Shown here piece by piece: positions 42,941 through 52,165 of a stretch of DNA of 64,000 nucleotides. Each line of letters starts with the position of its first letter. The stretch's first letter is position 1. A program made the translations under genes and the position numbers. Source of the DNA: Thermococcus sp. 21S9 (GTDB lineage Archaea > Methanobacteriota_B > Thermococci > Thermococcales > Thermococcaceae); contig NZ_SNUS01000001.1 of the NCBI RefSeq assembly GCF_012027635.1, positions 1,550,001 through 1,614,000 of the forward strand. The letters are read 5' to 3'. A model generated the notes under the pieces. That model did no database searches. It was given only the letters and a program-made list of their open reading frames with translations, and was not told the DNA's origin.

Positions 42941-44845
42941 GAACTCATCACTAAATTCCGGTTCAAATCCACATTTTCTTATTGCTTTTTCAAGTATCTC
43001 CCTAAATTCAGATGGGACTTTTTTCTCTTTAAGCATCATTTCAAATAGTTTTGGGGTTATCTCCGCTTTTTCGTCATTCCATTTTTTACGAGATAGTAGC
43101 TTGTCAACACTCTTAACGATATCTTGGCAAGGAGATATTGTCATAGCTTTGAGCTCATTGTGTTTTTCTTCTAGCTTTCTTAATCTAGCCTCTATTTTTT
43201 TGAAATAATTAAAATATTTTCTTTCAAAATACTTTTCAATTTTATTCCCAATGTCTCTAGGGTGATCTTTGAGTTTAGTTTTATATTTAGAGTTAATGTA
43301 TCCTTCAGTGAAGTATTTTTCGATAATTTCAGGCAAAATATAATTTTCGATTTCTCTCTTTTTGAGAATATGGACAGTAATCCCATATTTTTCAAATTTT
43401 TCTTTTATCTCAAGCTTTTTAGGTTCCGGTTTGCAATTTCCATTGTCATCAATTTCACTTCCATCGGAATCTACAACAATAATTGCATTGGGAGTTAATG
43501 AAGCAAATCCATTAGACAAAAGTGTATCAGATAAATCATAAATATTATTTCCTCCTAAACTAATAATTGCAATATTATACTCTTCCCACTTAGGGCATAT
43601 TGCTTTTGCGATTTTGTTGAATACTTTAATCTCCGTTTTTCCTTCAACATAAATAATACCGTTTGATAGGAATAAATCACTTGGAGCCGCTCCAATTTCC
43701 TCAAGGATTTCAGATAACCCTTCAGCTTTCTCGAATGTTTTAATCTTTGTTTCTCCATTTTCTCTCTGTATGAGCCATATTGATTTTAAATCACTTCTAT
43801 CCACGAATATTGTTGAATGAGTTGTTAGGAGAACCTGAGCCTCGTTGCTTATACGTTTTAATGCATAGAACATCTTTTTCTGAGCCTCTGGATGTAAATA
43901 AAGTTCTGGTTCTTCAAAGAGGATTATATAACCCTTTCCTGCACCAATCTCCGCCCATGCTCTAAACATAGCCAAAAGAAATTCACTTCTAAGGCCTGCA
44001 CCTCTCTGTTCAAGTGGGACACCATTTGGCAAGTGTTTATCTTTGATTCGTATTCTAGGACTAAAGTTAATTTGGAGCTTATTTGGTTCAATTTCTATTT
44101 TTTCAATTGAATCACTAAATACAGCCATTTCAGCTAAAATAATTTCTTCTAACTTTTTGGACTCTTTACGGATTGCATCTTGAAGCTCTTTTTTTAGTTC
44201 TACTATACTTTTCTGTTCATTATCCCGGTTTTTTTCACTTTGTTTTTCTAGAATTGGAGAAAGAAGCTTAGACATTAAAAAACCAGATTTTTGTGTTGTT
44301 TCCTCAATTACATCTCTTATTGCCGAAATGTAGATAACCTCGGGGAGAGCGTGCAGTATTGTGCGGATAAGACCTTTATTTTCAATTTTAGTCCATTTAT
44401 TTTTACTTTCGTCAAAATACTCTACAACAGTCTCCCCCTTATAATTACGCCCTTTAAGCTTTTCTTTTTCAAAAATCCTTTTTATTTTTATCTTACTGTT
44501 CTTGGGGTTCTGTTTATAAGATTTATTAAAAAACGCTTCAAGTCCTTGTCCTCTTGGGAGGTTACCGCTAGAATTTATGCCTCTCATAATCTCATCATTG
44601 TCAGTAACATCAAATATTAAAGATATTTCAATGTTTTCATTGGTATTTTTATGGAAATCTTCTTTAGTTACTCTCACATTCTCCAAAACTATCCTGATTG
44701 CGTTTAAAATGTTTGACTTTCCAGCATCGTTTTTTCCGATGATTGTAACAAAGTTTTCAATCTCCTGATATTCTTTATCCTCTGGAAGCTCTTTGATGGA
44801 TCTATAGTTCTTAATTTTTAAACCAATTAATCTTAAAGTACTCAT
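42926..44845 (-). CDS. OLD-family ATPase/TOPRIM nuclease, solitary, AT-rich
   Basis: 639 residues. N-terminal SMC-like ABC ATPase: Walker A GKNDAGKSN (about 36-44), then a Lys/Glu-rich helical insertion, Walker B YIILFEEPELYLHP with catalytic Glu, and the His of TTHST. C-terminal TOPRIM: GIIYVEGKTEIKVF and IIVVDSDGSEIDD. OLD nucleases are phage-defence or DNA-processing enzymes; class 2 members (GajA) sit beside a UvrD-like helicase, which is absent here, so this is a class 1-type stand-alone gene. Base composition and Lys/Ile/Asn use are sharply more AT-rich than all neighbours. ATG 44845 behind GGGGGATT. Confidence 0.9.
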   Translation of the reverse strand: MSTLRLIGLKIKNYRSIKELPEDKEYQEIENFVTIIGKNDAGKSNILNAIRIVLENVRVTKEDFHKNTNENIEISLIFDVTDNDEIMRGINSSGNLPRGQGLEAFFNKSYKQNPKNSKIKIKRIFEKEKLKGRNYKGETVVEYFDESKNKWTKIENKGLIRTILHALPEVIYISAIRDVIEETTQKSGFLMSKLLSPILEKQSEKNRDNEQKSIVELKKELQDAIRKESKKLEEIILAEMAVFSDSIEKIEIEPNKLQINFSPRIRIKDKHLPNGVPLEQRGAGLRSEFLLAMFRAWAEIGAGKGYIILFEEPELYLHPEAQKKMFYALKRISNEAQVLLTTHSTIFVDRSDLKSIWLIQRENGETKIKTFEKAEGLSEILEEIGAAPSDLFLSNGIIYVEGKTEIKVFNKIAKAICPKWEEYNIAIISLGGNNIYDLSDTLLSNGFASLTPNAIIVVDSDGSEIDDNGNCKPEPKKLEIKEKFEKYGITVHILKKREIENYILPEIIEKYFTEGYINSKYKTKLKDHPRDIGNKIEKYFERKYFNYFKKIEARLRKLEEKHNELKAMTISPCQDIVKSVDKLLSRKKWNDEKAEITPKLFEMMLKEKKVPSEFREILEKAIRKCGFEPEFSDEFDYIH

Positions 44846-44949
44846 GTAATCCCCCAATAGTCATTTTACTTAAACTACTTAAAAATTTTTAGTACCCTTT
44901 CAGAGTCTTCAGTCTTCGAAAGAATTATGAAGAAAAAAGAAGTGTGGGG

Positions 44950-47900
44950 TCATTTCTTCCCCTTCTTCTCCGCCTTGTGCAGTGGCCACCAGGCCTTCTC
45001 GCCGAAGAGGCTCATCATGGCCGGACCGAGGAAGTAGACTGCCAGGGTTGCCGTTATGAGCACTCCAGCGGCCAGCGCGAATCCTATCTCCCTCGTTCCC
45101 CAGGTTGAGCTGGTCATCAGCGCCCCATAGGTCGTCGCCAGCACCGCCGCGAGGCCGATGACGACGAGGTCCATGCTGCCGGCAGCAACTATGAGGGCTT
45201 CCTTCGGCGAACGGCGCTCGAACTCGTCCCTGGCCTTGACCAGGTAGAAGCTGTTGTAGTCTATGCCGACTCCCATGAGCACGACGAAGACCATCAGTGG
45301 CAGGAACCACATGATTTCCTGCCCGAAGACCTTCTGGAAGAGCCACGTGGATATCGCTATGCTGAGGAGCACTCCGGTGCCGATGGTGGCCATCGTCGAG
45401 ATGACCGCCGGGATTCCTCTGAGCGTCGGTATGAGTGACAGGAACATCAGCACGAGCGCCACTGGGAAGATTCTGTGCCAGAATATGTTGTTGATGAGGT
45501 TGCTGAGGTCGAGGTCCAAAGCAGCTCCACCGCCGACCATGCCCTTTGCTATCTTTCCGCTGGATTCGTAGCTCTTCATGAGGTTCCTAATCTGCTCGAC
45601 CATCTGGTGGGCGGGCTTGCTCGTGGCCTGGTACTTGCTGACGACCTCGATGAGCACCATGTTCCCCGTGGTCGAGATGTACTTGCCTCCGCCGATGGCC
45701 TTGAGCTTGTCAAGGCTCGCGTTGACCGGCTTTCCGAAGGGCTGGGTCACGGTGTAGACGTACTTGACGCCGTCAATCTTCTCGATGTCCCCCACAATCT
45801 CGTTGATGGTCGCGAGGTCCTTATCGGTAACCGGGTGGTTGAACTTGATGAGGACGTAGGTTGCGCCCATGACATCAGCACCAAGCTTGCTCTGGCTCAC
45901 CTCGAGGAAGTGGTAGGTCTCGCTGTCCTTCGGGAGGAAGAGCTTGATGTCGTGGGTTCCGTTGAAGTTGGCGAAGGCGTAAACGGCCGGCGCGAGCAGG
46001 AGCATGAATATGAGTATGACCGCCTTGGCGTGCTTGATTGACCACTTGGCGATTCTGCTCTCCTCGTGCACGTTGGTCTCCTGAACGTGCCTGATGTGCC
46101 TCGGCCACCAGAATATCGGCTTGTCGCCGATGAGGACGGTTATGGCCGGTATGAATGTCAGGCTCGCTATGAGGACGACGATGACCGCTATGGGCGCTAT
46201 GATACCCATCTGCTTGAATATCGGGAACTCCCAGGCGAGTATGAAGCTTGCGAAGGCTATGATGTCCGTTGAGGCGCTGGCTAAAACCGCGTCCTTGGCC
46301 CTCTTCAACGCCTCGCTCGCAGCCCTGTTGTGGTCGTAGCCTTCAGCCAAGTACTCCTTAAAGCGGTGCAGGTAGTAAGTCGAGTAGTCTATACCGAGAC
46401 CTAACGCAGTCGTCACGGTAATCATCTGGGCCCAGCTTCCGACGTTGATGATGTCCCCCTTGGCGAGCAGGTAGAGGATTCCCAGAGCGGTGAGCGTTGC
46501 CGTCGCGACACCGGTGAACGGCAGGAGCGTCGCGAGGAGCGCAAAGCCGAGGATTATGAAGAGCACTATGAGCGCTCCGGCGAAGCTGAACTTCGTGGTC
46601 TTGTTGTTGTCCTCCTTACCGTAGTGTATCATCTCGTAGGTCTGAACCGGCGTTCCACTGATGTACGCTTGGGCGTTCGGGTAGTACTTCTTCATCTCCT
46701 TCAGAAGGACTTCCTTCGCCTTGAGGGTGTTCTCGTACTGGAACTTGCTCTGCTCCTCAAGGTCAGTCGTGTTGAGGCTCTTCGGAACCATCATTATGAG
46801 CATCGTCGTGTTGTCCGGGCTCTTGAGCATGCCGATGTAATCCTTGGCGAGGCTGTAAATGGACGGGTAAATCTGCTCCTCTATCGGCTTGACGTCCTCC
46901 CTGGTTATCTTGCTTGGGTCGTCCCTGAACTGGAAGGCTATGTCCACGAGCTGGGTGGCGTTGATGTGGAGCTCAACCCCGAGGTTTATCTCCTTCACGA
47001 ACTTCTCGACGAGCTTCGCCGTCTTCTCCTTGACGAGGGCCTCAATATCAGAGTCGCTCATCGGGTAGTTCTTCGCGACCGCGAGCATTATCTCCTTCAG
47101 CGTCTCCTTGACGTCCTCTGGGGCCGTCACGTTGGCGAGCTTCTCGTTGACGCCCTGTTCAAAGAGCTCGTAGGCTATCGTGTAGGTGTCTTTTCCAGCA
47201 TAAATGTCGTCAACGACCTTTCCGATGTCTATCGGCACGTTCCCGGCGAGGCTCGTGATAATCTCCTTGACGGCTTCCTTCACGCCAATTCCCCTGGCGA
47301 GCTCCTCAGGGTTCTTGACGACGGCGTTGACCATAATCGTGGCTACCTTCTCGTTGTGAAGCTTCTCGGCGGTCTTCTGAATTAAGATTTCCTTCGCTAT
47401 CGGCGCGACGTTTCCGTTTGAGTCGTAGACCTCGCTTATGACGCTCTCCGGAAGCTCAACGCCTTTCTCCTTCACAAGCTCGGCGAGCAGTGAAACCGTT
47501 GCCTTCTTTAGCATCTCCGGGTTCTTCGCCAGAACGCCGGTTGCGTTGGCATCGAAGGTAACGATCGTCTTCGCTATTGGCCTGGCCAACGGCTTCTGTT
47601 CTGCTGGAAGCTTCTCAGCCAGCGCCCCTGCGAGGAGGTTCTCCTCGAGCTCTTTGGTCGGACCGTAGACGAGGAGAGTCCTCAGTACTTCGTCGGCGTT
47701 GGGCATCTGGAGGAGCGGACTGCCTGCCATTAGGGCCTTTGCGACCTCGATTGTAGCATCTTCAACGGCCAATGCGCTCGGGTCCCTTCCGAGGCTTATC
47801 GAGACGTTGACGATGTAGGCGAGAGTCTTCGCGGGAACCTCACCGAAGCCTGGAACGGTGTAGCTACCACCTGCCATCTCGATGACAGCCGGCAGGTTCT

Positions 47901-49005
47901 TGAGTGCGCTGCTCGCTATCTCCTCAACGGGCCTGACCGCGTTCTCGCCAAGCTGAATGAGGGCGTAGTTGCTTCCGGCCTGCTCGTCAAAGGCCATAAC
48001 TCCCCTGTAGAACGCAACCGAGTAAGCCTCCGCGAGGTTCTTCTGCATCGGGTCGGTTATCTGGCTCAGAACAATGCCCTTCGTAACGTTGGCGAGGAAA
48101 CCGTCGGTTATAGCGCTTGCCCCATAGGCGGAGTAGGCAGGGTAAGTCGCGTTGTAGACAACGTAAACGAGTTCCACCGGAACGCCGAGCTGGGTCGCTA
48201 TCGCCTGGGCCGTGCCCTCATCAAGGCCCCTCTCGTAGGCACCGGACTGGACGAGGGCCCCGTAGGTTCCGAGGACACCGAGGTAAGTCTTGGCGTAGCC
48301 GTCGCTCAGGTTGTAGAGACCGGCGTTGAGGCCCGCTATCGTCGAGTTCAGGTTCTTCAACTGCTCGCTCGCCCGGGTTAGGTTCTGGTGGAGCTCAACG
48401 TAGGCCAGGTCCGTCTGGTTAAGCGCCTCCCTGAGGGCGAGGCTCTGGTTGTAGAGGGTCGTCAGGTTGGCCTCGAGGGCAAGGTAGGCCCTTGCCAGGT
48501 CTGGAACGGTTTCGTTGAGAACCTTCACCTGGTCGGTCAGGTTTTCAACCTGTATGACCGTCATCCGGTACGCCCTGCTGGCGTTGATTGCTGAGGCGTA
48601 GAAGATTCCGGTCAGGTTGGCCGTCGTTCTGGTGAGGTTCAGGGCTATGTCGTAGGACTTGTTGTGGAGCAAATCAATGGCATCGTAATAGGAGGTAAAA
48701 TTGCTCCCGTACGGCTTCGCTTCGACCTTAAAGCGCTCGTAGGCCTCCTTGGCCTGGGGGCTGTTGACGTTGATGTTGGTAATGATTATGTAAGTCATGT
48801 TGTCGTTCTGGGAGAAGCTCGGGAAGTACTTGCTCATGTTGTTCTGAACTTCAACGCTTTCAACGTGCTTGGGCATGAACTGGCTCATGCTGTAGTTGGT
48901 GATGTTGCTAAGCTTCATCGCCAGCGGTGTCGCGAGAACTATGACCACTATCCAGACCGCGACGATGAGCTTTGCGTGTTTCACAATCCAATCGTTCCAT
49001 GCCAT
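44950..49005 (-). CDS. giant MMPL/RND-superfamily exporter
   Basis: 1351 residues. First membrane helix at 11-30, then a very long extracellular loop (about 30-800) of helical Asn-rich repeats, a block of five helices (about 805-970, with GLGIDYSTYYLHRFKEYL), a second helix and shorter loop (about 1000-1160), and a final five-helix block with GVGIDYNSFYLVKARDEF. The paired GxGxDY motifs and two-part topology mark the RND/MMPL family, which exports lipids or hydrophobic compounds by proton motive force. The first loop is unusually long. Divergent from a PadR regulator with a shared operator. Confidence 0.92.
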   Translation of the reverse strand: MAWNDWIVKHAKLIVAVWIVVIVLATPLAMKLSNITNYSMSQFMPKHVESVEVQNNMSKYFPSFSQNDNMTYIIITNINVNSPQAKEAYERFKVEAKPYGSNFTSYYDAIDLLHNKSYDIALNLTRTTANLTGIFYASAINASRAYRMTVIQVENLTDQVKVLNETVPDLARAYLALEANLTTLYNQSLALREALNQTDLAYVELHQNLTRASEQLKNLNSTIAGLNAGLYNLSDGYAKTYLGVLGTYGALVQSGAYERGLDEGTAQAIATQLGVPVELVYVVYNATYPAYSAYGASAITDGFLANVTKGIVLSQITDPMQKNLAEAYSVAFYRGVMAFDEQAGSNYALIQLGENAVRPVEEIASSALKNLPAVIEMAGGSYTVPGFGEVPAKTLAYIVNVSISLGRDPSALAVEDATIEVAKALMAGSPLLQMPNADEVLRTLLVYGPTKELEENLLAGALAEKLPAEQKPLARPIAKTIVTFDANATGVLAKNPEMLKKATVSLLAELVKEKGVELPESVISEVYDSNGNVAPIAKEILIQKTAEKLHNEKVATIMVNAVVKNPEELARGIGVKEAVKEIITSLAGNVPIDIGKVVDDIYAGKDTYTIAYELFEQGVNEKLANVTAPEDVKETLKEIMLAVAKNYPMSDSDIEALVKEKTAKLVEKFVKEINLGVELHINATQLVDIAFQFRDDPSKITREDVKPIEEQIYPSIYSLAKDYIGMLKSPDNTTMLIMMVPKSLNTTDLEEQSKFQYENTLKAKEVLLKEMKKYYPNAQAYISGTPVQTYEMIHYGKEDNNKTTKFSFAGALIVLFIILGFALLATLLPFTGVATATLTALGILYLLAKGDIINVGSWAQMITVTTALGLGIDYSTYYLHRFKEYLAEGYDHNRAASEALKRAKDAVLASASTDIIAFASFILAWEFPIFKQMGIIAPIAVIVVLIASLTFIPAITVLIGDKPIFWWPRHIRHVQETNVHEESRIAKWSIKHAKAVILIFMLLLAPAVYAFANFNGTHDIKLFLPKDSETYHFLEVSQSKLGADVMGATYVLIKFNHPVTDKDLATINEIVGDIEKIDGVKYVYTVTQPFGKPVNASLDKLKAIGGGKYISTTGNMVLIEVVSKYQATSKPAHQMVEQIRNLMKSYESSGKIAKGMVGGGAALDLDLSNLINNIFWHRIFPVALVLMFLSLIPTLRGIPAVISTMATIGTGVLLSIAISTWLFQKVFGQEIMWFLPLMVFVVLMGVGIDYNSFYLVKARDEFERRSPKEALIVAAGSMDLVVIGLAAVLATTYGALMTSSTWGTREIGFALAAGVLITATLAVYFLGPAMMSLFGEKAWWPLHKAEKKGKK

Positions 49006-49045
49006 CGCTCATCACCTATGTTGCACTTCAACACTTCATTTTTAA

Positions 49046-49066
49046 ACATGTCTATTTTCGACATGT
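49046..49066. promoter_or_regulatory. PadR operator between exporter and regulator
   Basis: ACATGTC TATTTTC GACATGT, perfect 7-base arms. Another ACATGTCA follows at 49105-49112 over the PadR start. The repeat abuts the exporter TATA-like TTTAAAAATG (about 49045-49036 on the minus strand) and lies upstream of the PadR TATA-like GTTTATAAAG (49080-49089). The ATGT...ACAT symmetry is typical for PadR sites. Confidence 0.68.
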
Positions 49067-49106
49067 CATCAAGGGGAATAGTTTATAAAGGTTTTTGGTC
49101 ATCTAC

Positions 49107-49598
49107 ATGTCAGGGGTGGTTGAGACGGAGTTCGAGAGGAAAATCATAAAGGGCCTCTTCACGGTCCCGCTGAAGAACATCATCCTGGTTATCGTGGGCC
49201 TGAAGGGGGAAACCCACGGCTACGAGATACTCAAGGAGCTGGAGAAGTTCACCGTTGGAATCTGGAAGCCGAGCCACAGCAACCTCTACACTCTCCTCAA
49301 CAAGATGGTCGAGGAAGGTCTTCTTGAACCGAGGGAAGAGTATCGCGGTAAGGTGAGGCGCGTAAAGTACAGGCTCACCGACAAGGGTTGGGAGTACCTG
49401 AGGACGTCTAATGACTTGGCTTTGCGCTCACTTTACACCGCGATAAGCTACCACGAGAGGCTCAAAAAGAAGCTGGACGAGCGCGGTAAGGAGCGGAAGA
49501 TAAACAAGGAAACGCTGAAGGAGTACCTTGAGCTCCTCAAGCAGATTAGGGACCTGCTCGACGACGAGATTAGGGCCATAGAATCCAGGCTCGGATGA
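49107..49598 (+). CDS. PadR-family transcription regulator
   Basis: 163 residues with the PadR winged helix (about 14-95; GLKGETHGYEILKELEKFTVGIWKPSHSNLYTLLNKMVEEGLLEPREEYRGKVRRVKYRLTDKG in pieces) and a C-terminal coiled-coil dimerisation helix. PadR proteins are repressors that release DNA on binding toxic small molecules. ATG 49107 is about 22 bases from its TATA box, so the message is probably leaderless. It almost certainly controls the divergent MMPL exporter. Confidence 0.9.
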   Translation: MSGVVETEFERKIIKGLFTVPLKNIILVIVGLKGETHGYEILKELEKFTVGIWKPSHSNLYTLLNKMVEEGLLEPREEYRGKVRRVKYRLTDKGWEYLRTSNDLALRSLYTAISYHERLKKKLDERGKERKINKETLKEYLELLKQIRDLLDDEIRAIESRLG

Positions 49599-49722
49599 AT
49601 CCCAGTATCTTTGCCTCTTTTATCCTTCTCTGACTTTGTTACGCCGTACGTTCCTCAGTTTCTTAGATTCATTGCCCTGACGGTAAAACCGATAAACTTT
49701 TATATACCTTCGGCACCAGTTA

Positions 49723-49740
49723 AGTACAGAAAATTGTACT
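49723..49740. promoter_or_regulatory. operator at the ArsR-led operon promoter
   Basis: AGTACA GAAAAT TGTACT, perfect 6-base arms, about 20 bases downstream of the TATA-like CTTTTATATAC (49697-49707), covering the expected transcription start. A further half-like CTGTAC lies at 49748. The 49599-49765 gap otherwise shows only a T-rich possible terminator after the PadR gene. Confidence 0.6.
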
Positions 49741-49765
49741 ACAAAAGTCTGTACCCGGTGGTAGC

Positions 49766-50176
49766 ATGGACGAGCTGAAGGCCCAGCTTGAGGAACTAAG
49801 GAGGAAGCTGGCCCTGCTTGAGGAAAGCGTTGACCCCGTTGATGAGGTCATGCTATCCATAAAGGAGAGGCTCAGGAAGAAGCTGAGCGACGGCCAGCTC
49901 CCGGAACTCGACGAGGAGAAAGCCGCGAAGACCCTCAAGGCTCTGGCAAACCCGGACAGGATTAGAATTCTCAAAATGCTATCCAAACGGCCGATGGGCT
50001 TCAAGGAGATTAAAGAGGCCCTCGGCGTTGAAAGTCCAACCGTTTCGCATCATCTCAAGCTCCTTCTCAAGACGAGAATGGTCAGAAAGGGCGACAAGTA
50101 CGAAATCTCGCCCGACGGACGTTTGTTTTTGCGCCTGCTTGAAATCATAACCGCACTTGAGGAGGTGGAAGAATGA
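49766..50176 (+). CDS. ArsR-like winged-helix regulator
   Basis: 136 residues. N-terminal coiled coil (about 1-50; ELKAQLEELRRKLALLEESV), then an ArsR-type winged helix (about 55-115; TLKALANPDRIRILKMLSKRPMGFKEIKEALGVESPTVSHHLKLLLKTRMV). There are no cysteines, so it is not a classic metal sensor; similar regulators occur before membrane-stress genes. It overlaps the next gene by four bases and probably controls the operon through the palindrome at 49723. Confidence 0.87.
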   Translation: MDELKAQLEELRRKLALLEESVDPVDEVMLSIKERLRKKLSDGQLPELDEEKAAKTLKALANPDRIRILKMLSKRPMGFKEIKEALGVESPTVSHHLKLLLKTRMVRKGDKYEISPDGRLFLRLLEIITALEEVEE

Positions 50177-51459
50177 GCTATCCGTTTTATACCGAGGAAA
50201 GCCCGCGCTTCAAGGTCGCGGAGTACCTGAAGAAGATAACCGCCGTCCTGCTGATAGTCTGGCTCTTCAAGGGCCACCTCGGCCTCGAACCCTACAACCG
50301 CTACATGGTCTACGCGATAATCGCGCTGATATTCGCCTTCGAACTGCTGAACGTGGGCAAATGGCTCGGCATAACGATTAGCGGGATTATATTCGCGCTC
50401 GCCAAGGCCTTCCTCTGGACGTCCCTGTTCCTGTACTTCGGCGGGTGGCTCGGCATGCCCGCGGACCTTCACAACCTGGCGGGGAGGGCCTTCGCCTACG
50501 CCGTCGTCCTCGCCATAGCCGGGCTCCTAATTGGAAAGGGTAAGGAGAGAAACCTTGACTGGAAGGTCGAGAAGAAGGCCTACGAGTTCAGGGGGGCCGA
50601 CTTCGGCGACGTGAGGCTGAAGGGAAGTGGAAAGGCGTACCCAGTCAAATTCGGAGGAAAGCGGGTGGGCTGGGTGATAGACGGCGACGTTGAGGTGGAA
50701 GCCGAAACGCCGATAGGAACGATAAGACGGGCCCTCCTAAGCCCGGTGGCTGTTTGGGGCGAGGTTGAAGTCGGGAAGAAAACGAAGGCCGACGAGGGCT
50801 TCGTTGAGGAAGCGAACCGCCTGATTAACCCGGACAGGCTCTACAGGAAGGTTAAGAAGGGCTCAACGGCGGTGGACCTCGGCATCGTCAGGGTCTACGA
50901 GGGCGAGGACTTCGAGTACGTCAAGGTCCCGTTCGTTGAGGTCATCGAAACGCCCCACGGAGAGGAAGTGAAGATAGGACCCTTCAGAATCCGCGACGGG
51001 AACCCAAAGAAGCCTGAGGGCATGCTCACCATCAGGGAGCTCCGCAACGGCTTCCAGCTCACCAAGGTCGGCGACCGGTTGAAAATCCAGACCGACGAGT
51101 TCTCCATCGAAGTCGACGGGAACAGGGTTGTTTACAGGAGCGGAAACGAAACACTCAGCCTCGGTGAAGCCGTCTCGCTCCGCTCCGGAGATATCTCAGT
51201 TACCGTAGGCAAGGGGCGGGCGAAGATACGCATCGAGGACGTTGTAATCTCCGCCAGGGATGGGGTCGTCAAGATTAGGGCGGGCGGAAGGACCCACACC
51301 ATAGAGAACGAGGAAGCCTACCGCCTCGTGGTTAGAAAGGCGAAGGAAATCGTTGAGGAGCAGAGCGCGGGCCTCATCGAGGGGCTCGGAGTTGACAGGG
51401 CAAGGCTGACCCGGCGCGTCAAGGAGCTCCTCGACGAGCTGATGAACTACGTGGGGTGA
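50173..51459 (+). CDS. membrane protein with four helices and a cytosolic beta-rich domain
   Basis: 428 residues. Hydrophobic helices at about 20-36, 45-62, 68-95 and 108-122, followed by a soluble part made of many short beta strands (DVRLKGSGKAYPVKFGGKRVGWVIDGDVEVEAET..., SIEVDGNRVVYRSGNETLSLGEAVSLRSGDISVTVGKGRAKIRI) that look like a beta-helix or bactofilin-like stack, and a helical tail. Family unrecognised. It overlaps the regulator gene and is followed four bases later by a beta-helix-type protein. Confidence 0.8.
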   Translation: MSYPFYTEESPRFKVAEYLKKITAVLLIVWLFKGHLGLEPYNRYMVYAIIALIFAFELLNVGKWLGITISGIIFALAKAFLWTSLFLYFGGWLGMPADLHNLAGRAFAYAVVLAIAGLLIGKGKERNLDWKVEKKAYEFRGADFGDVRLKGSGKAYPVKFGGKRVGWVIDGDVEVEAETPIGTIRRALLSPVAVWGEVEVGKKTKADEGFVEEANRLINPDRLYRKVKKGSTAVDLGIVRVYEGEDFEYVKVPFVEVIETPHGEEVKIGPFRIRDGNPKKPEGMLTIRELRNGFQLTKVGDRLKIQTDEFSIEVDGNRVVYRSGNETLSLGEAVSLRSGDISVTVGKGRAKIRIEDVVISARDGVVKIRAGGRTHTIENEEAYRLVVRKAKEIVEEQSAGLIEGLGVDRARLTRRVKELLDELMNYVG

Positions 51460-51463
51460 TGGC

Positions 51464-52165
51464 ATGGGGCCAGAAGAGTGTTCCAACTGCGCTGAGGGTG
51501 CCCTCCTTGTGGAATTTGGGGATATTAAAACGGTCTGGATGAAGCTCGTCGATGCGGACGTGGAAATACTTCCTTCGCCCGACGGGACTGTTCACGTTGA
51601 AGCCTTGTCGGAGTCGGCGTTTTCCCTGAAGAAAAGCTCAGGAGAGCTTAAAATCCTCACTTCCACCGGCTGGAAGCTCAGAAACCTTCCGAGGAAGAAC
51701 AAAGAACGCGCTCGATTGGTGGTAAGAGTCCCAGGGAACGTGAAAGTATCGGCGGGAATGAAGAGAGCCTCTCTGCACGCCGAAGGGGTGAGCTTCGGCT
51801 CCCTCGCGATTGGGGAGACCACCGGGACGCTTACAGACTGCACCGTTAGAAAACTCGCAGTCGGCCCAGCGAGGCTCAGTGGTTCCATATATGTCTGGGA
51901 AAGGACTGAGATAGCGCTCTCAATGGGAAGCATTGAGCTCAAGGTGCTTGAACTGGAGGCACCAATCGATGTCTCGGTCGTCATGGGCTCCCTCAGGCTG
52001 TCCCTGCCCGATGATTGCGATGCATTGATTGAGGTTGAAGGGAACTATGAAGGGGTTATCCTGAATTCGGGACGCCTCCTTGGGAGTGGCGAGCACAGAA
52101 TTCAGCTTTCAAGCATGAAAGGTGTCATTGTAGTTGATACCTGGGGTGAGTTCGATGATGTTTGA
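51464..52165 (+). CDS. beta-helix-like protein, DUF4097-related
   Basis: 233 residues. An N-terminal CSNC pair (residues 6-9), then repeating beta strands (VKVSAGMKRASLHAEGVSFGSLAIGETTGTLTDCTVRKLAVGPARLSGSIYV in pieces) in the ladder pattern of DUF4097 adhesin-like proteins. No signal peptide or membrane helix. ATG 51464 lies three bases behind GGTGATGGC. It overlaps the next, clearer DUF4097 gene by 11 bases. Role unknown; likely acts with its neighbours. Confidence 0.72.
   Translation: MGPEECSNCAEGALLVEFGDIKTVWMKLVDADVEILPSPDGTVHVEALSESAFSLKKSSGELKILTSTGWKLRNLPRKNKERARLVVRVPGNVKVSAGMKRASLHAEGVSFGSLAIGETTGTLTDCTVRKLAVGPARLSGSIYVWERTEIALSMGSIELKVLELEAPIDVSVVMGSLRLSLPDDCDALIEVEGNYEGVILNSGRLLGSGEHRIQLSSMKGVIVVDTWGEFDDV

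Noticed and set aside
42926-44845. Gabija system
   Set aside because: GajA-like OLD protein is present but no UvrD-type GajB helicase lies on either side.
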